The notes: a model not told the origin generated them from the sequence alone. Counted from the stretch's first letter, positions 40,379 to 49,556 are shown. The stretch: 64,000 nt of DNA from Hoeflea_A sp040932035 (GCF_040932035.1 NZ_JBFRBB010000003.1:372001-436000), one strand, 5' to 3'. Program-made: numbers and translations.

Positions 40379-42046
40379 ATGTCGTCATTGACACTGAATA
40401 AAATTACCTCGCAGCGGGGCATTCCCGTTGGTGAAGCGACCAAGAAGATTGCTGATCTCGGCTGGAACCCGTCCTATGTCCAGGAGGCAATGACCTACCC
40501 GACGGACTACAAGATCTCCAAGGCGCCAAGGGATCCGATGAAGCAGGTCCTGCGGTCCTATTTCTCCATGCAGGAAGAAAAGGACAACCGCGTCTACGGC
40601 GCGCTCGACGCCGCACTGCGCGGTGACATGTTCCGCAATGTCGAACCGCGCTGGGTGGAATGGATGAAGCTGTTTCTGGCCATCATCCCGTTCCCGGAAA
40701 TCTCGGCCGCACGGTCGATGGCAATGGTTAGCCGCCTGGCACCGGGCGAGGATCTTCGCACCGGTTTTACCATGCAGATGGTGGACGAATTCCGTCACTC
40801 GACCATCCAGATGAACCTGAAGAAATGGTACATGGAAAACTATATCGACCCGGCCGGGTTCGATATCACCGAAGAGGCCTTCGGCAAGTGTTATGCGACC
40901 ACCATCGGTCGCCAGTTCGGTGAGGGATTTATCACCGGTGATGCCATGACTTCGGCCTGCATGTATCTGACGGTCGTTGCAGAAACCGCATTCACCAATA
41001 CGCTGTTCGTTGCAATGCCGTCTGAAGCCGCCCGCAATGGCGATTATGCGCTGCCGACCGTATTCCTTTCAGTGCAGTCGGATGAAAGCCGGCACATCGG
41101 CAACGGGCACTCGCTGATGATGGCCGCGCTCAAGGACCCGGACAATCACCAGCTGATTGAACGGGACATGAAATATGCCTTCTGGCAGAACCACGCCATC
41201 GTCGATGCAGCCATCGGTACTTTCATCGAATACGGCACCACAAACCGCGACAAGGACAAGGAATCCTACGCGGAAATGTGGCACCGCTGGATCCACGAAG
41301 ACTACTACCGCACCTACATGCTGCCGATGGAAAAATACGGCATCAAGATCCACCACGACGATGTCACGGAGGCCTGGAACCGGATCACCCAGAAGCACTA
41401 TGTCCACAAGGTCGGACAGTTCTTCGCCGTCGGCTGGCCGGTTAATTTCTGGCGCATCGAAGCGCAGACCGAGAAGGATTTCGAGTGGTTCGAGCACAAA
41501 TATCCGGGCTGGTACGACGAATTCGGCGAATTCTGGAAGTGGTATGCCAAGCTGAGCAAACCCGGCCAGAAGGTGGTGACGTTCAACGAGGAAGTTGGCT
41601 ACGTCTATCCGCATCGCTGCTGGAGCTGTCTGGTTCCGTGTCTTATCCGCGAGGACATCGTTGTCGATGAAATCGACGGCCAGCTCCACACCTTTGCCCA
41701 CGAGATCGACCGCTGGACCGCCGTCGAAGCGTTCTCTGACGAATATCAGGGTCGCCCGACACCGGCCATGGGGCGCTTCTCAGGCAAGCGTGAGTGGGAA
41801 TCCGTCTATCACGGCTGGGACCTGGCGGACGCCATCACGGATCTGAACTTTGTTCGCTCCGACGGCAAGACGCTGATCCCGCAGCCGCACCTGCGGTTCG
41901 ACGACCGGGACATGTGGACGCTTGACGACGTACGTGGTCACACCCTGCAGTCGCCCCTGACGCTGCTGCGCGAAATGTCGCCAAGTGAACGCGATGCTCA
42001 TCTGGCCGAGTATCGCGCCGGCTTCACGATCAATCCCTGCAACTGA
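40379..42046 (+). CDS. prmA: Propane-type soluble di-iron monooxygenase hydroxylase alpha subunit
   Basis: A 555-residue catalytic subunit of the soluble di-iron monooxygenase group that includes propane monooxygenase (prmA) and mimA. The di-iron ligands are visible as the two ExxH motifs DEFRH (Glu137, His140) and DESRH (Glu236, His239). The gene order alpha-reductase-beta-coupling protein, followed by an amidohydrolase, a DUF59-like gene and groEL, is that of the propane/acetone-oxidising clusters of Rhodococcus and Mycobacterium. The enzyme would hydroxylate propane at C2 or a similar small substrate such as acetone or phenol. It is cytoplasmic. It is transcribed from a sigma-54 promoter 50 bases upstream. 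Confidence 0.94.
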   Translation: MSSLTLNKITSQRGIPVGEATKKIADLGWNPSYVQEAMTYPTDYKISKAPRDPMKQVLRSYFSMQEEKDNRVYGALDAALRGDMFRNVEPRWVEWMKLFLAIIPFPEISAARSMAMVSRLAPGEDLRTGFTMQMVDEFRHSTIQMNLKKWYMENYIDPAGFDITEEAFGKCYATTIGRQFGEGFITGDAMTSACMYLTVVAETAFTNTLFVAMPSEAARNGDYALPTVFLSVQSDESRHIGNGHSLMMAALKDPDNHQLIERDMKYAFWQNHAIVDAAIGTFIEYGTTNRDKDKESYAEMWHRWIHEDYYRTYMLPMEKYGIKIHHDDVTEAWNRITQKHYVHKVGQFFAVGWPVNFWRIEAQTEKDFEWFEHKYPGWYDEFGEFWKWYAKLSKPGQKVVTFNEEVGYVYPHRCWSCLVPCLIREDIVVDEIDGQLHTFAHEIDRWTAVEAFSDEYQGRPTPAMGRFSGKREWESVYHGWDLADAITDLNFVRSDGKTLIPQPHLRFDDRDMWTLDDVRGHTLQSPLTLLREMSPSERDAHLAEYRAGFTINPCN

Positions 42047-42060
42047 TCCTTGAAGCATCT

Positions 42061-42090
42061 GCAAGAGCCGGAGTTGTCTCCGGCTCTTGC
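42061..42090 (+). other. Strong intercistronic hairpin between prmA and prmB
   Basis: A perfect 13-bp stem (GCAAGAGCCGGAG at 42061-42073, complement at 42078-42090) with loop TTGT, not followed by a U-run. It probably stabilises the 3' end of prmA mRNA or partly terminates, so that hydroxylase exceeds reductase. It lies 15 bases after the prmA stop. Confidence 0.8.
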
Positions 42091-42146
42091 AAAGAGACCG
42101 GTCGCCCGAGGGGAACCGGATTGCGGAAGAGTGGGAAGGTCCGAAA

Positions 42147-43217
42147 ATGATGAGCGAAACATATACTGTGCGCCTGGAGCCGGTCGGTGTCGAATTCGAC
42201 GTCGAAAATGATGAGACAATACTGGATGCCGCGTTTCGCCAGGGAATAACGCTGCCGCACGGTTGCAAGGAAGGGCAGTGTTCTGCCTGCAAATGCAATC
42301 TTGTCGAAGGAGAAGTCGACCTTCTCAAATACTCAACCTTCGCGCTGAACGATGCCGAGCGTGATCAGGGCGGCATTCTGCTGTGCCGTTCGATGGCACT
42401 GGACGATATCGAAGTGGAGCTTCTGAATTATGACGAGGAGCTTCTTTCCAGGTCCATTGCGGTAAGGGACTATGTCGGCAAGATCGCCCTGGTCGACCAG
42501 CTGACACACGATATCCGGGCAATCGAGATAGAGCTCGACGCACCCCTGAAGTTCTGGGCTGGACAATATGTCGACATCACGGTCACAACGCAAAAAGGGA
42601 AGACGATTACACGTTCGTTTTCCATGGCAAATACGCCGGACCAAGCCGAAAGGCTCAAATTCATCATCAAAAAATACCCGGACGGAGAGTTCTCAGGAGC
42701 GCTCGATTCGGGAGGAATCGAAGTCGGTGCAGACGTCCAGATCCGTGGACCATTCGGAACCTGCCTGTACAGAGAAGAACGGGAAGGGCCCATCGTCCTA
42801 GTTGCCGCCGGCTCCGGGATGTCGCCGATCTGGTCGATCCTCCACGAGCACATCAACAGCGGTGAGGAAAGGCCTGTCTATTTCTTCTATGGCGCGAGAA
42901 CGCAAGCGGATCTGTTTTATCTGGACAAGATCAAAGAGATAACCCAGGCGCATCCGAACATTAATTTCATACCGGTTCTGTCGCATGCGGATGACGACAA
43001 GAGCTGGACGGGCGAGCGAGGGTTTGTCCACGAGGTTGTCGACGCCGAGCTGACCCGCCTCGATATTGACGGGGAAGGCGATGTCTATGCCTGCGGGCCG
43101 CCTCCCATGATCGATGCGCTAACCCCGGTTCTGTTCATGCAGGACTTCGATCCGGACCGCATCTTCTACGACAAATTCATACCCTCGAACGCTTCGAATA
43201 CCGCCGGTGATCACTAG
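42147..43217 (+). CDS. prmB: Propane-type monooxygenase reductase (2Fe-2S, FAD, NADH)
   Basis: A 356-residue NADH-dependent reductase. Residues about 1-95 are a plant-type ferredoxin domain with CKEGQCSACKC ... C (LPHGCKEGQCSACKCNL and ILLCRSMA). The FAD domain has RSFSMANTP and the NAD domain has VAAGSGMSPIWSILHEH and CGPPPMIDA. The ATG at 42147 has a GGGAAGG ribosome site; the earlier in-frame start at 42087 would begin inside the hairpin. It passes electrons from NADH to PrmA. Confidence 0.94.
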   Translation: MMSETYTVRLEPVGVEFDVENDETILDAAFRQGITLPHGCKEGQCSACKCNLVEGEVDLLKYSTFALNDAERDQGGILLCRSMALDDIEVELLNYDEELLSRSIAVRDYVGKIALVDQLTHDIRAIEIELDAPLKFWAGQYVDITVTTQKGKTITRSFSMANTPDQAERLKFIIKKYPDGEFSGALDSGGIEVGADVQIRGPFGTCLYREEREGPIVLVAAGSGMSPIWSILHEHINSGEERPVYFFYGARTQADLFYLDKIKEITQAHPNINFIPVLSHADDDKSWTGERGFVHEVVDAELTRLDIDGEGDVYACGPPPMIDALTPVLFMQDFDPDRIFYDKFIPSNASNTAGDH

Positions 43218-43258
43218 CCGGCCGGGAGGAAACCCAATGTCGCAAAAAGGAGACAAAC

Positions 43259-44317
43259 ATGCCTGCAATTTCAAGCTCTGTCGGATCCGGTGCAGCCGGC
43301 GCCGCCCAGTTCGTGGACTCGGAGAGCCGAAGGTACCGGTACTTCGATCCGAAGGGAAAGCGAGCGACACATTACGAAGATGTGACGGTCGACGTCCAAC
43401 CCGATCCTGAACGCTACCTTCTGCAAGACTGGATCATCTCGTTCCCGAATGGCGAGGGTGCCTATGTCAAGGATTCCACCCAGGCCAAAAGTTCGAACTG
43501 GCACGCATTCCGCGCACCTGATCAGGAGTGGGAACGCACGCATTACCAGCGCCAGTCGCGAATTGAGGTCATGATCCAGAGCGTCATTGCAAATGCCCGC
43601 AAGGCAGGCGCTCACAAGGAATTCGACGGCGCCTGGAACAAAATCCTGCAAACCCATCTCGGCGCCTGGAAACACGCTGAGTTCGGTCTCGGTTCTGCGC
43701 TCATGCAGGCGCAGCGCGGCGGCTATACGCAGATGATCAACAATGCGACGCTGACCAACTCGTCGTACAAGATCCGGCTGTCCCAGGATATCACGCTTTA
43801 TCTCGCCGAAATCGGAATGGATATCGACGGTTGGGACGACGAGCGCGGCAAGCAGGCCTGGCTGGAAGACGATATCTGGCAAGGCACGCGTGAAGCGATC
43901 GAATCCATCATGGGAACGAACGACTATCTCGAGCAGTATTTTGCTACAAACATTTTGTTCGAGCCGCTGGTCGGTGAACTGTTCCGCTCCGGCTTCCTCA
44001 TGCAGGCCGCCGCCGCGAACAACGATTTCATCACACCCCCGGTCATCTCTGCGGCGGAAGCCGACTATGAGCGTAACCTCGCAAACACCATCGAGCTCAG
44101 CTACATGCTGGTCGCCGACGAGAAATTCGGCGAGCACAACCGCGGACTTCTGCAAAGCTGGATAACCAAGCATGGCGACCTTGCGGACAAGGCCGCAAAA
44201 GCCCTGCAGCCGATCTGGTCGCAACCGCATTCGAAGCCGGTCTCATTCGTGGATAGCCGGGCAAAATCCGAAGAGAGAGTTCAGAAAATACTGGGTGAAC
44301 TCGGCCTGAAACGCTGA
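43259..44317 (+). CDS. prmC: Propane-type monooxygenase hydroxylase beta subunit
   Basis: A 352-residue structural subunit of the hydroxylase, a ferritin-like helical protein without the full di-iron ligand set. Characteristic segments are RRYRYFDPKGKRATHYEDVTVDVQPDPERYLLQDWI near the start and LTNSSYKIRLSQDITLYLAEIGMDI in the middle. The length fits the beta subunits of group 5/6 soluble di-iron monooxygenases. It follows prmB by 41 bases with an AAGGAG ribosome site. It forms the alpha2-beta2 hydroxylase with PrmA. Confidence 0.92.
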   Translation: MPAISSSVGSGAAGAAQFVDSESRRYRYFDPKGKRATHYEDVTVDVQPDPERYLLQDWIISFPNGEGAYVKDSTQAKSSNWHAFRAPDQEWERTHYQRQSRIEVMIQSVIANARKAGAHKEFDGAWNKILQTHLGAWKHAEFGLGSALMQAQRGGYTQMINNATLTNSSYKIRLSQDITLYLAEIGMDIDGWDDERGKQAWLEDDIWQGTREAIESIMGTNDYLEQYFATNILFEPLVGELFRSGFLMQAAAANNDFITPPVISAAEADYERNLANTIELSYMLVADEKFGEHNRGLLQSWITKHGDLADKAAKALQPIWSQPHSKPVSFVDSRAKSEERVQKILGELGLKR

Positions 44318-44335
44318 GGCCGGAAAGGAAACACT

Positions 44336-44704
44336 ATGTCTACTACTGCACGTGATGCATCCAAGGCCAACATCTTCAAATCAATGAAGGATATCAAGCT
44401 CGAATCGACCATCTCGCACCAATGCGGTGTGACCATGAGCGACTCGGTCGAGGCCCGCGCGATTGCCGAATTCATGGACGAGAAAGAGGGCATTACGGTG
44501 ACCTACAATCCGGCCCTTATCCGGATCGACGGCAGCGGCAAGCTCATCTTCAAGATGGACGAGATCAGTGAATATCTCGGCCGCGAAATGACGGCGGAAA
44601 TTTTTGAGGTCAACACCTCAACCCATTACGGCCGCATGGTCCGGGTGGATGACAACACCGTCATCCTGTTCGGCGATATGGACGAAGTGATGGAATACAT
44701 CTGA
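44336..44704 (+). CDS. prmD: Monooxygenase coupling/effector protein, MmoB/DmpM family
   Basis: A 122-residue cofactor-less effector protein that binds the hydroxylase and tunes substrate oxidation. The MmoB/DmpM core is clear: VEARAIAEFMDEKEGITVTYNPALIRIDGSGKLIF, followed by EMTAEIFEVNTSTHYGRMVRVDDNTVILFGD. It starts 18 bases after prmC and is followed by a strong hairpin, marking the end of the core enzyme genes. Confidence 0.94.
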   Translation: MSTTARDASKANIFKSMKDIKLESTISHQCGVTMSDSVEARAIAEFMDEKEGITVTYNPALIRIDGSGKLIFKMDEISEYLGREMTAEIFEVNTSTHYGRMVRVDDNTVILFGDMDEVMEYI

Positions 44705-44717
44705 GCGATGCGAAGAG

Positions 44718-44740
44718 CCGGGCGCGGCCTTCGCGCCCGG
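44718..44740 (+). terminator. Hairpin after prmD, possible attenuator
   Basis: A perfect 9-bp GC stem (CCGGGCGCG at 44718-44726 and its complement at 44732-44740) with loop GCCTT, 14 bases after the prmD stop. No U-run follows, so it may partly terminate or protect the prmABCD message, lowering expression of the accessory genes downstream. Confidence 0.6.
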
Positions 44741-44812
44741 ACAATCAATCAACATCTGTCGTGATGGTCAGTCTGTCCATTGCGGTCGGCGCAAAAGACA
44801 AAGAGGTCTGTG

Positions 44813-45835
44813 ATGTACATTACACCCGAGGGAAAAGAAATATTCGTGGTCGACGGACATACGCACTTTTGGGATGGAAGTCCGGAAAACCAGAGAAACA
44901 TTCACGGCAAGCAGTTCATCGACTGTTTTTATGCCTATCACACCGCCCTGAGCCCGGAAGACCAGCTTTGGGAAAAGACGAAATTCGAAAAGTATTCGGC
45001 GGATGATCTTTATCGCGACCTGTTTGTCGACGGCCCGGATGACGTCGCCATTGTCCAGTCGACCTATCTGCGTGACTTTTACAAGAACGGTTTCAACACC
45101 ATCGAGCGAAACCATTCTGCCGCCGAGAAATATCCGGACCGCTTTATCGTCAACGGCGCCTTTGATCCCCGAGACGGTGAAAAGGCGCTCGAATATATCC
45201 ACTACATGAAGGAAACCTACGACATTCAGGGCGTAAAGCTTTACACGGCCGAATGGAATGGCGACTCGAAGGGATGGAAGCTGAACGATCCGGCAGCGTA
45301 CAAATGTTTCGAATTGTGCGACAAGCTCGGAATCAAGAACATCCACGTCCACAAGGGCCCGACGATCATCCCGCTGAACAAGGATGCTTTCGATGTTCAT
45401 GACGTGGACTATGCGGCCACCGATTTCCAGAACCTGAACTGGATTATCGAACATTGCGGCCAGCCGCGCATTGACGATTTCTGCTGGATCGCCGTTCAGG
45501 AAAACAATGTCTATGGCGGCCTGGCCGTTGTGCTGCCCTTTATTCATTCACGGCCGCGCTATTTCGGTGAAATGATCGCTGAACTTTTATTCTGGGTCGG
45601 CGAAGACAATCTGCTTTTCGGCTCCGACTATGCGATCTGGACACCGCGATGGCTTGTCGAGAAATTCTGGGCTTACGAAATTCCGGAGGATATTGCGAAG
45701 GAGCGGGGCGTCGAACTCACACCCGAGATCAAGGAGAAAATCCTGGGACTGAATGCCGCTGCCCTCTACAATATCGATGTCGGTGCCAAGAAAGCCGCGT
45801 TCGCCTCGTCACCGCTGACGGTAGCGGCGGAGTAA
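44813..45835 (+). CDS. Amidohydrolase-family protein of the propane monooxygenase cluster
   Basis: A 340-residue amidohydrolase of the ACMSD/Amidohydro_2 type: metal motif DGHTHFWDG near residue 17, KLYTAEW around residue 145, HVHKGP near 180, and a late FGSDYAIWTPRW with the catalytic Asp. The ATG at 44813 follows AAAGAGGTCTG and is chosen over an in-frame start at 44780. Orthologues occur at this position in actinobacterial prm/mim clusters. Their role is unproven; metal handling or hydrolysis of an intermediate has been suggested in general terms. Confidence 0.88.
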   Translation: MYITPEGKEIFVVDGHTHFWDGSPENQRNIHGKQFIDCFYAYHTALSPEDQLWEKTKFEKYSADDLYRDLFVDGPDDVAIVQSTYLRDFYKNGFNTIERNHSAAEKYPDRFIVNGAFDPRDGEKALEYIHYMKETYDIQGVKLYTAEWNGDSKGWKLNDPAAYKCFELCDKLGIKNIHVHKGPTIIPLNKDAFDVHDVDYAATDFQNLNWIIEHCGQPRIDDFCWIAVQENNVYGGLAVVLPFIHSRPRYFGEMIAELLFWVGEDNLLFGSDYAIWTPRWLVEKFWAYEIPEDIAKERGVELTPEIKEKILGLNAAALYNIDVGAKKAAFASSPLTVAAE

Positions 45836-45840
45836 AGGCG

Positions 45841-46638
45841 ATGATCTCCGTCTCAGCCGTACGACCAAGCAAGCGCGAAGTCTGGGAACGTCTCGACCTT
45901 GTCATGGATCCCGAGCTCGACGAACCGATAACTGAAATGGGTTTTGTCGAGGACGTGGTGATCGGCGATGACGGGGGTGTCGAGGTGACTTTCAGGCTGC
46001 CCACCTACTGGTGTTCGCCCAACTTCGCTTTCCTCATGGCCGAAGGAATTCGGCGTGAGGTAAGCGAGATACCCTGGGTTGCCGCAGTAAGGGTTCGGCT
46101 GGAAGATCACATGGCGGCGGACGAAATGAATGCCGCCGTCAACGAGGGACGCGATTTTGCCGATGTGTTTGCGGGTCTGACCGATGGAGGCGATCTTGGA
46201 GACCTGCGGGAAAAATTCGACGGCAAGGCGTTTCAACGAAGGCAGGAAACCGTCATCAACGTCCTGTTGAAAAACGGTTACCTGTCCCGTGACCTCGTCC
46301 GGATGACACTGGCCGAACTCGACATGATCAATCTCGATGACCCCGACTGGGATCGCGCGAGATTGCGGTATGTCGATTTGCTGGTCTCCAAGGCGATCGC
46401 CAGGTTCCCGCTGGATCTTGCGTTCCAGACATATGACGGTGTGCCGATAGCACAAGACGGTTTCAGCAAACATATGGAAACCTTGCGGGGTGTTCGCCTC
46501 AATATGGAATTCAGTGGTGCATTGTGCCGGGGTCTGAAGAAAACCCGGTACAAGGAAGTCGCGAACTGCGACGGCGAACCGACGCTGGTGGACTTTATTC
46601 TCGACCGTGTCCCTGAACCTGCGGAGCAGGGCCGATGA
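45841..46638 (+). CDS. Metal-sulfur cluster assembly-like protein (DUF59/MIP18 N-terminus) of the prm cluster
   Basis: A 265-residue protein. Residues about 12-95 form a DUF59/MIP18-like domain (VWERLDLVMDPELDEPITEMGFVEDVVI ... FRLPTYWCSPNFAFLMAEGIRREV), with the conserved DPEL and a cysteine. The C-terminal part is specific to these clusters. The ATG at 45841 follows the preceding stop by 5 bases; the upstream open frame lies inside that gene. DUF59 proteins help load Fe-S or iron centres, so a role in di-iron hydroxylase maturation is plausible. Confidence 0.85.
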   Translation: MISVSAVRPSKREVWERLDLVMDPELDEPITEMGFVEDVVIGDDGGVEVTFRLPTYWCSPNFAFLMAEGIRREVSEIPWVAAVRVRLEDHMAADEMNAAVNEGRDFADVFAGLTDGGDLGDLREKFDGKAFQRRQETVINVLLKNGYLSRDLVRMTLAELDMINLDDPDWDRARLRYVDLLVSKAIARFPLDLAFQTYDGVPIAQDGFSKHMETLRGVRLNMEFSGALCRGLKKTRYKEVANCDGEPTLVDFILDRVPEPAEQGR

Positions 46639-46721
46639 CCTAGCTCCGGTTCTCTACACAGCAACACAACCCCTTCAACCACACAGATTGCGTCGACTTC
46701 CCAGGACGCAGGGAGAGAGCT

Positions 46722-48356
46722 ATGCCCAAATTACTCGTACACAACGCCGAAGCCCGCAACGCATTGGCCCGCGGTGTCCAGAGCCTGGCAGCGGCCGTGG
46801 AGCCGACGCTTGGCCCCAAAGGCTTGAACGCCATGATCGACCGTCCCGTCGGCACGCCGCTGATCAGCAGGGACGGGGTCTCGATCGCCTCGGAGATCGA
46901 ACTATTCGACCGTTTCGAGAATATGGGTGCCCAGGTCGTCCGTGAAGTCTCCATGCAGACCAACGATGTCGCCGGCGACGGTACAACCACATCCATCGTT
47001 CTGGCGAACGGCCTCATTCAGGCAGGTGTTCCGTTGATCGAAAAGGGCGTCAAAGCCGTCGATCTCTGCAAGGGAATATCCCTGGCCATTGAATACACTG
47101 TGAAAACACTGCGGGCGACGGCCATGTCGGTTGCTGACGACCACGACCTGCTGGACTCGGTTGCGCGCATTGCCGCGTCTGATGCCGAACTCGGTGCGCT
47201 GGTCACCGAAGCCTTCGGTTGTGTCGGACCGGAAGGCATCATCACAACGGACTACGGCATCACGACACAATCTACCCTTGAAGTCGTCGAGGGAATGTCC
47301 TTCGACCGCGGATATATCTCCCATCACATGGTCACCGACCAGGAAAAGATGCGGGCGGTCATCGAGAACCCGTACATTATTCTCACGGATATCAAGACAA
47401 CGTCCCCCGAGCAGCTTGTTACCGCAAAGCGCATCGCAGACGAAGACAATCGGCCCTTGGTGATCATATCCGAGGAAACCTCGCCGGAAGTGCTTGTTAC
47501 GCTTCTGGGCAATGACGGACCGGGAAAGTACCTGGTTGTTCATCCGCCGGAATTCGGCCAGTGGCGCAAGGCCATGATGGAAGATCTCGCCATCCTGACC
47601 GGAGGACAGGTGCTTGCGCGGGACCTTGGCCATCGCCTTGAAGATATAACACGCGAGCAGCTGGGGCAGGCGGAACGGGTCGAGGCAACGGCCAGCGACA
47701 CCTCGATCATTCGTGGAGCCGGCGACCCGCAGCTGGTGGCCGCTCGGCGCGCGCAGGTGCAGCGCCAGTATGATGTTGCCCCGCCCAACATTGAGCAGGA
47801 CAAGCTGCAGGAACGCCTTGCCAAATTGTGCGGCGGCACAGCAATCATCCTTGCCGGTGGTGTCACGCCTGTGGAGCAGAAACGGACAATCCAGTTGATC
47901 GAAGATTCGCTGAATGCCGTCAGGGCGGCATTCGAGGACGGTGTTCTGTGTGGCGGTGGCGTTGCGCTGACCCGCGCGGCACCTTCGCTTGACAGCCTTT
48001 GCGAGGAGGTCGAGGGCGATGTTCGACAGGGGGTTTTACTCGTGCAGTCGGTGTTGACGACGCCGCTGATGCGCATCGCGTTCAACGCCGGAGCAGAAGT
48101 CAACGAGGTTGTCGGCAAAGTGGGAGACCTGAAGGGCAATGTCGGCTTCAACGCCTCCACGGGCGCCTATGAAGACCTGGTTGCCGCCGGCATTGTCGAC
48201 CCGGCCCGTGTGACCTGTTCGGCGCTGATGAATGCGGCTTCGGTCGCAACACTGATCCTGACGACGGAAACCCTGATCGGAGACCTTGCCGAGGACGAAG
48301 ACCCCACCGCCGGACCGGCGCTTGGAGGTGGAGCCGAAAAACTCGGGCGGCAATGA
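46722..48356 (+). CDS. GroEL-like chaperonin dedicated to the monooxygenase (MimG type)
   Basis: A 544-residue group I chaperonin. Recognisable motifs are VEPTLGPKGLNAMID, the ATP-binding DVAGDGTTT, and GGGVALTRAAPSL near the C-terminus. The usual Gly-Gly-Met tail is missing, replaced by GGGAEKLGRQ, and several residues differ from housekeeping GroEL. No groES accompanies it. In mycobacterial mim clusters the equivalent protein (MimG) is needed for folding of the hydroxylase alpha subunit, and the same job is likely here. Confidence 0.9.
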   Translation: MPKLLVHNAEARNALARGVQSLAAAVEPTLGPKGLNAMIDRPVGTPLISRDGVSIASEIELFDRFENMGAQVVREVSMQTNDVAGDGTTTSIVLANGLIQAGVPLIEKGVKAVDLCKGISLAIEYTVKTLRATAMSVADDHDLLDSVARIAASDAELGALVTEAFGCVGPEGIITTDYGITTQSTLEVVEGMSFDRGYISHHMVTDQEKMRAVIENPYIILTDIKTTSPEQLVTAKRIADEDNRPLVIISEETSPEVLVTLLGNDGPGKYLVVHPPEFGQWRKAMMEDLAILTGGQVLARDLGHRLEDITREQLGQAERVEATASDTSIIRGAGDPQLVAARRAQVQRQYDVAPPNIEQDKLQERLAKLCGGTAIILAGGVTPVEQKRTIQLIEDSLNAVRAAFEDGVLCGGGVALTRAAPSLDSLCEEVEGDVRQGVLLVQSVLTTPLMRIAFNAGAEVNEVVGKVGDLKGNVGFNASTGAYEDLVAAGIVDPARVTCSALMNAASVATLILTTETLIGDLAEDEDPTAGPALGGGAEKLGRQ

Positions 48357-48396
48357 GCAACGCTGATATCAGGTCTCACAATGAAAGGGCAGAAAA

Positions 48397-49440
48397 ATGA
48401 AAGCCGCTAGACTGTACGAATATGATCCTGCGATGAACGTCCAGCTCCAGATAGAGGACGTTCGGCCGCCGACAATCAACGGGCCTGACGATGTGATCGT
48501 GAAGGTCGGCGCGGCCGGTCTGTGCCGAACCGATCTCCACATCATCGAGGGTGTGTGGAAGGACATCATGGACGAGGGCGGCAATCTGCTCCCGTACATC
48601 ATGGGCCATGAAAATGCCGGCTGGGTGGAAGACGTGGGCAGCAACGTCAAGTCGGTCAAGCCGGGCGATGCAGTGATCTGCCACCCGCACCGGACCTGCG
48701 GGATCTGCCTCAACTGCCGGTATGGCGAGGACATGCATTGTGAAAACAGCCTCTTCCCGGGGCTTGGCCTCGACGGCGGTTTTGCGGAGTATTTTCTGAC
48801 CAGCGAACGCTCCCTGATCAAGCTCAATCCAAACGTCACACCGCTCGATGTCGCTCCGATGGCCGACGCCGGCATCACCGCGTACAGAGCTGCCAAGAAA
48901 GCGGCAAAATTGCTGAGGCCCGGCGCCTACTGTGTGATTGTGGGGGTCGGAGGGCTCGGGCATATCGCATTGCAGTGCCTGCGCGAGATTTCAGGATGCC
49001 GCATCATTGCGGTTGACCGGGAACCCGCAGCGCAGGTCCTGTGCAAGGAGCTTGGTGCCGATTTTGTTCTTGATGGCGGGCCGAACGTGATCGAGGAAGT
49101 CCGGGAGATAACCGGCGGCGGTGCCCAGGTCGTCATCGACTTTGTTGGCGAGCTCGGCGTTGAAAATATCTGCTGGCAGATGGTTCGCCAGGGCGGCCAG
49201 ATGTTCGTCGTCGGCTATGGCGGCAAGGTTGAAGTGCCGACCGTCCATCTGGTGATCGAGGAAATCAATGTCGGCGGCAGCCTGGTGGGCAATTACACCG
49301 AACTGGTTGAGCTCATGGAGCTCAATGCCGACGGCAAGGTGAAGATGCACTACACGCAATACAGCCTCGACGACATCAACACCGCACTCGATGACTTCAA
49401 GAACCGCAAATTTACCGGCAGGGGCGTCATCGTACCGTGA
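48397..49440 (+). CDS. Zinc-dependent alcohol dehydrogenase (likely 2-propanol/propanol oxidation)
   Basis: A 347-residue medium-chain dehydrogenase. The catalytic zinc ligands are Cys in GLCRTDLH, and His-Glu in MGHENAGWVEDVG. The structural zinc cysteines lie in CHPHRTCGICLNCRYGEDMHC. The NAD-binding motif is VGVGGLGHIALQ, with an acidic/basic end at AVDRE suggesting NAD preference. It follows groEL in the same place as adh1 in Rhodococcus prm clusters and would oxidise the alcohol produced by the monooxygenase. Confidence 0.92.
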   Translation: MKAARLYEYDPAMNVQLQIEDVRPPTINGPDDVIVKVGAAGLCRTDLHIIEGVWKDIMDEGGNLLPYIMGHENAGWVEDVGSNVKSVKPGDAVICHPHRTCGICLNCRYGEDMHCENSLFPGLGLDGGFAEYFLTSERSLIKLNPNVTPLDVAPMADAGITAYRAAKKAAKLLRPGAYCVIVGVGGLGHIALQCLREISGCRIIAVDREPAAQVLCKELGADFVLDGGPNVIEEVREITGGGAQVVIDFVGELGVENICWQMVRQGGQMFVVGYGGKVEVPTVHLVIEEINVGGSLVGNYTELVELMELNADGKVKMHYTQYSLDDINTALDDFKNRKFTGRGVIVP

Positions 49441-49452
49441 CCTAATCTCGAA

Positions 49453-49482
49453 GCGGCCGGATATGAAGGTTCATTCCGGTCG
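49453..49482 (+). terminator. Possible terminator hairpin after the alcohol dehydrogenase
   Basis: GCGGCCGGATATGAA (49453-49467) pairs with TTCATTCCGGTCGC (49469-49482) apart from one bulge and a G-T pair, over a minimal loop. There is no clear U-run. It lies 13 bases after the dehydrogenase stop and may end the prm transcript or mark an RNA-processing site. Confidence 0.4.
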
Positions 49483-49556
49483 CGTTTGCGCCTGCCGAAA
49501 TAAGAAGCGTGCTGTGCTGTTTTGGCGTCGGGAATCTATCAGATCAGGAGATTGCA

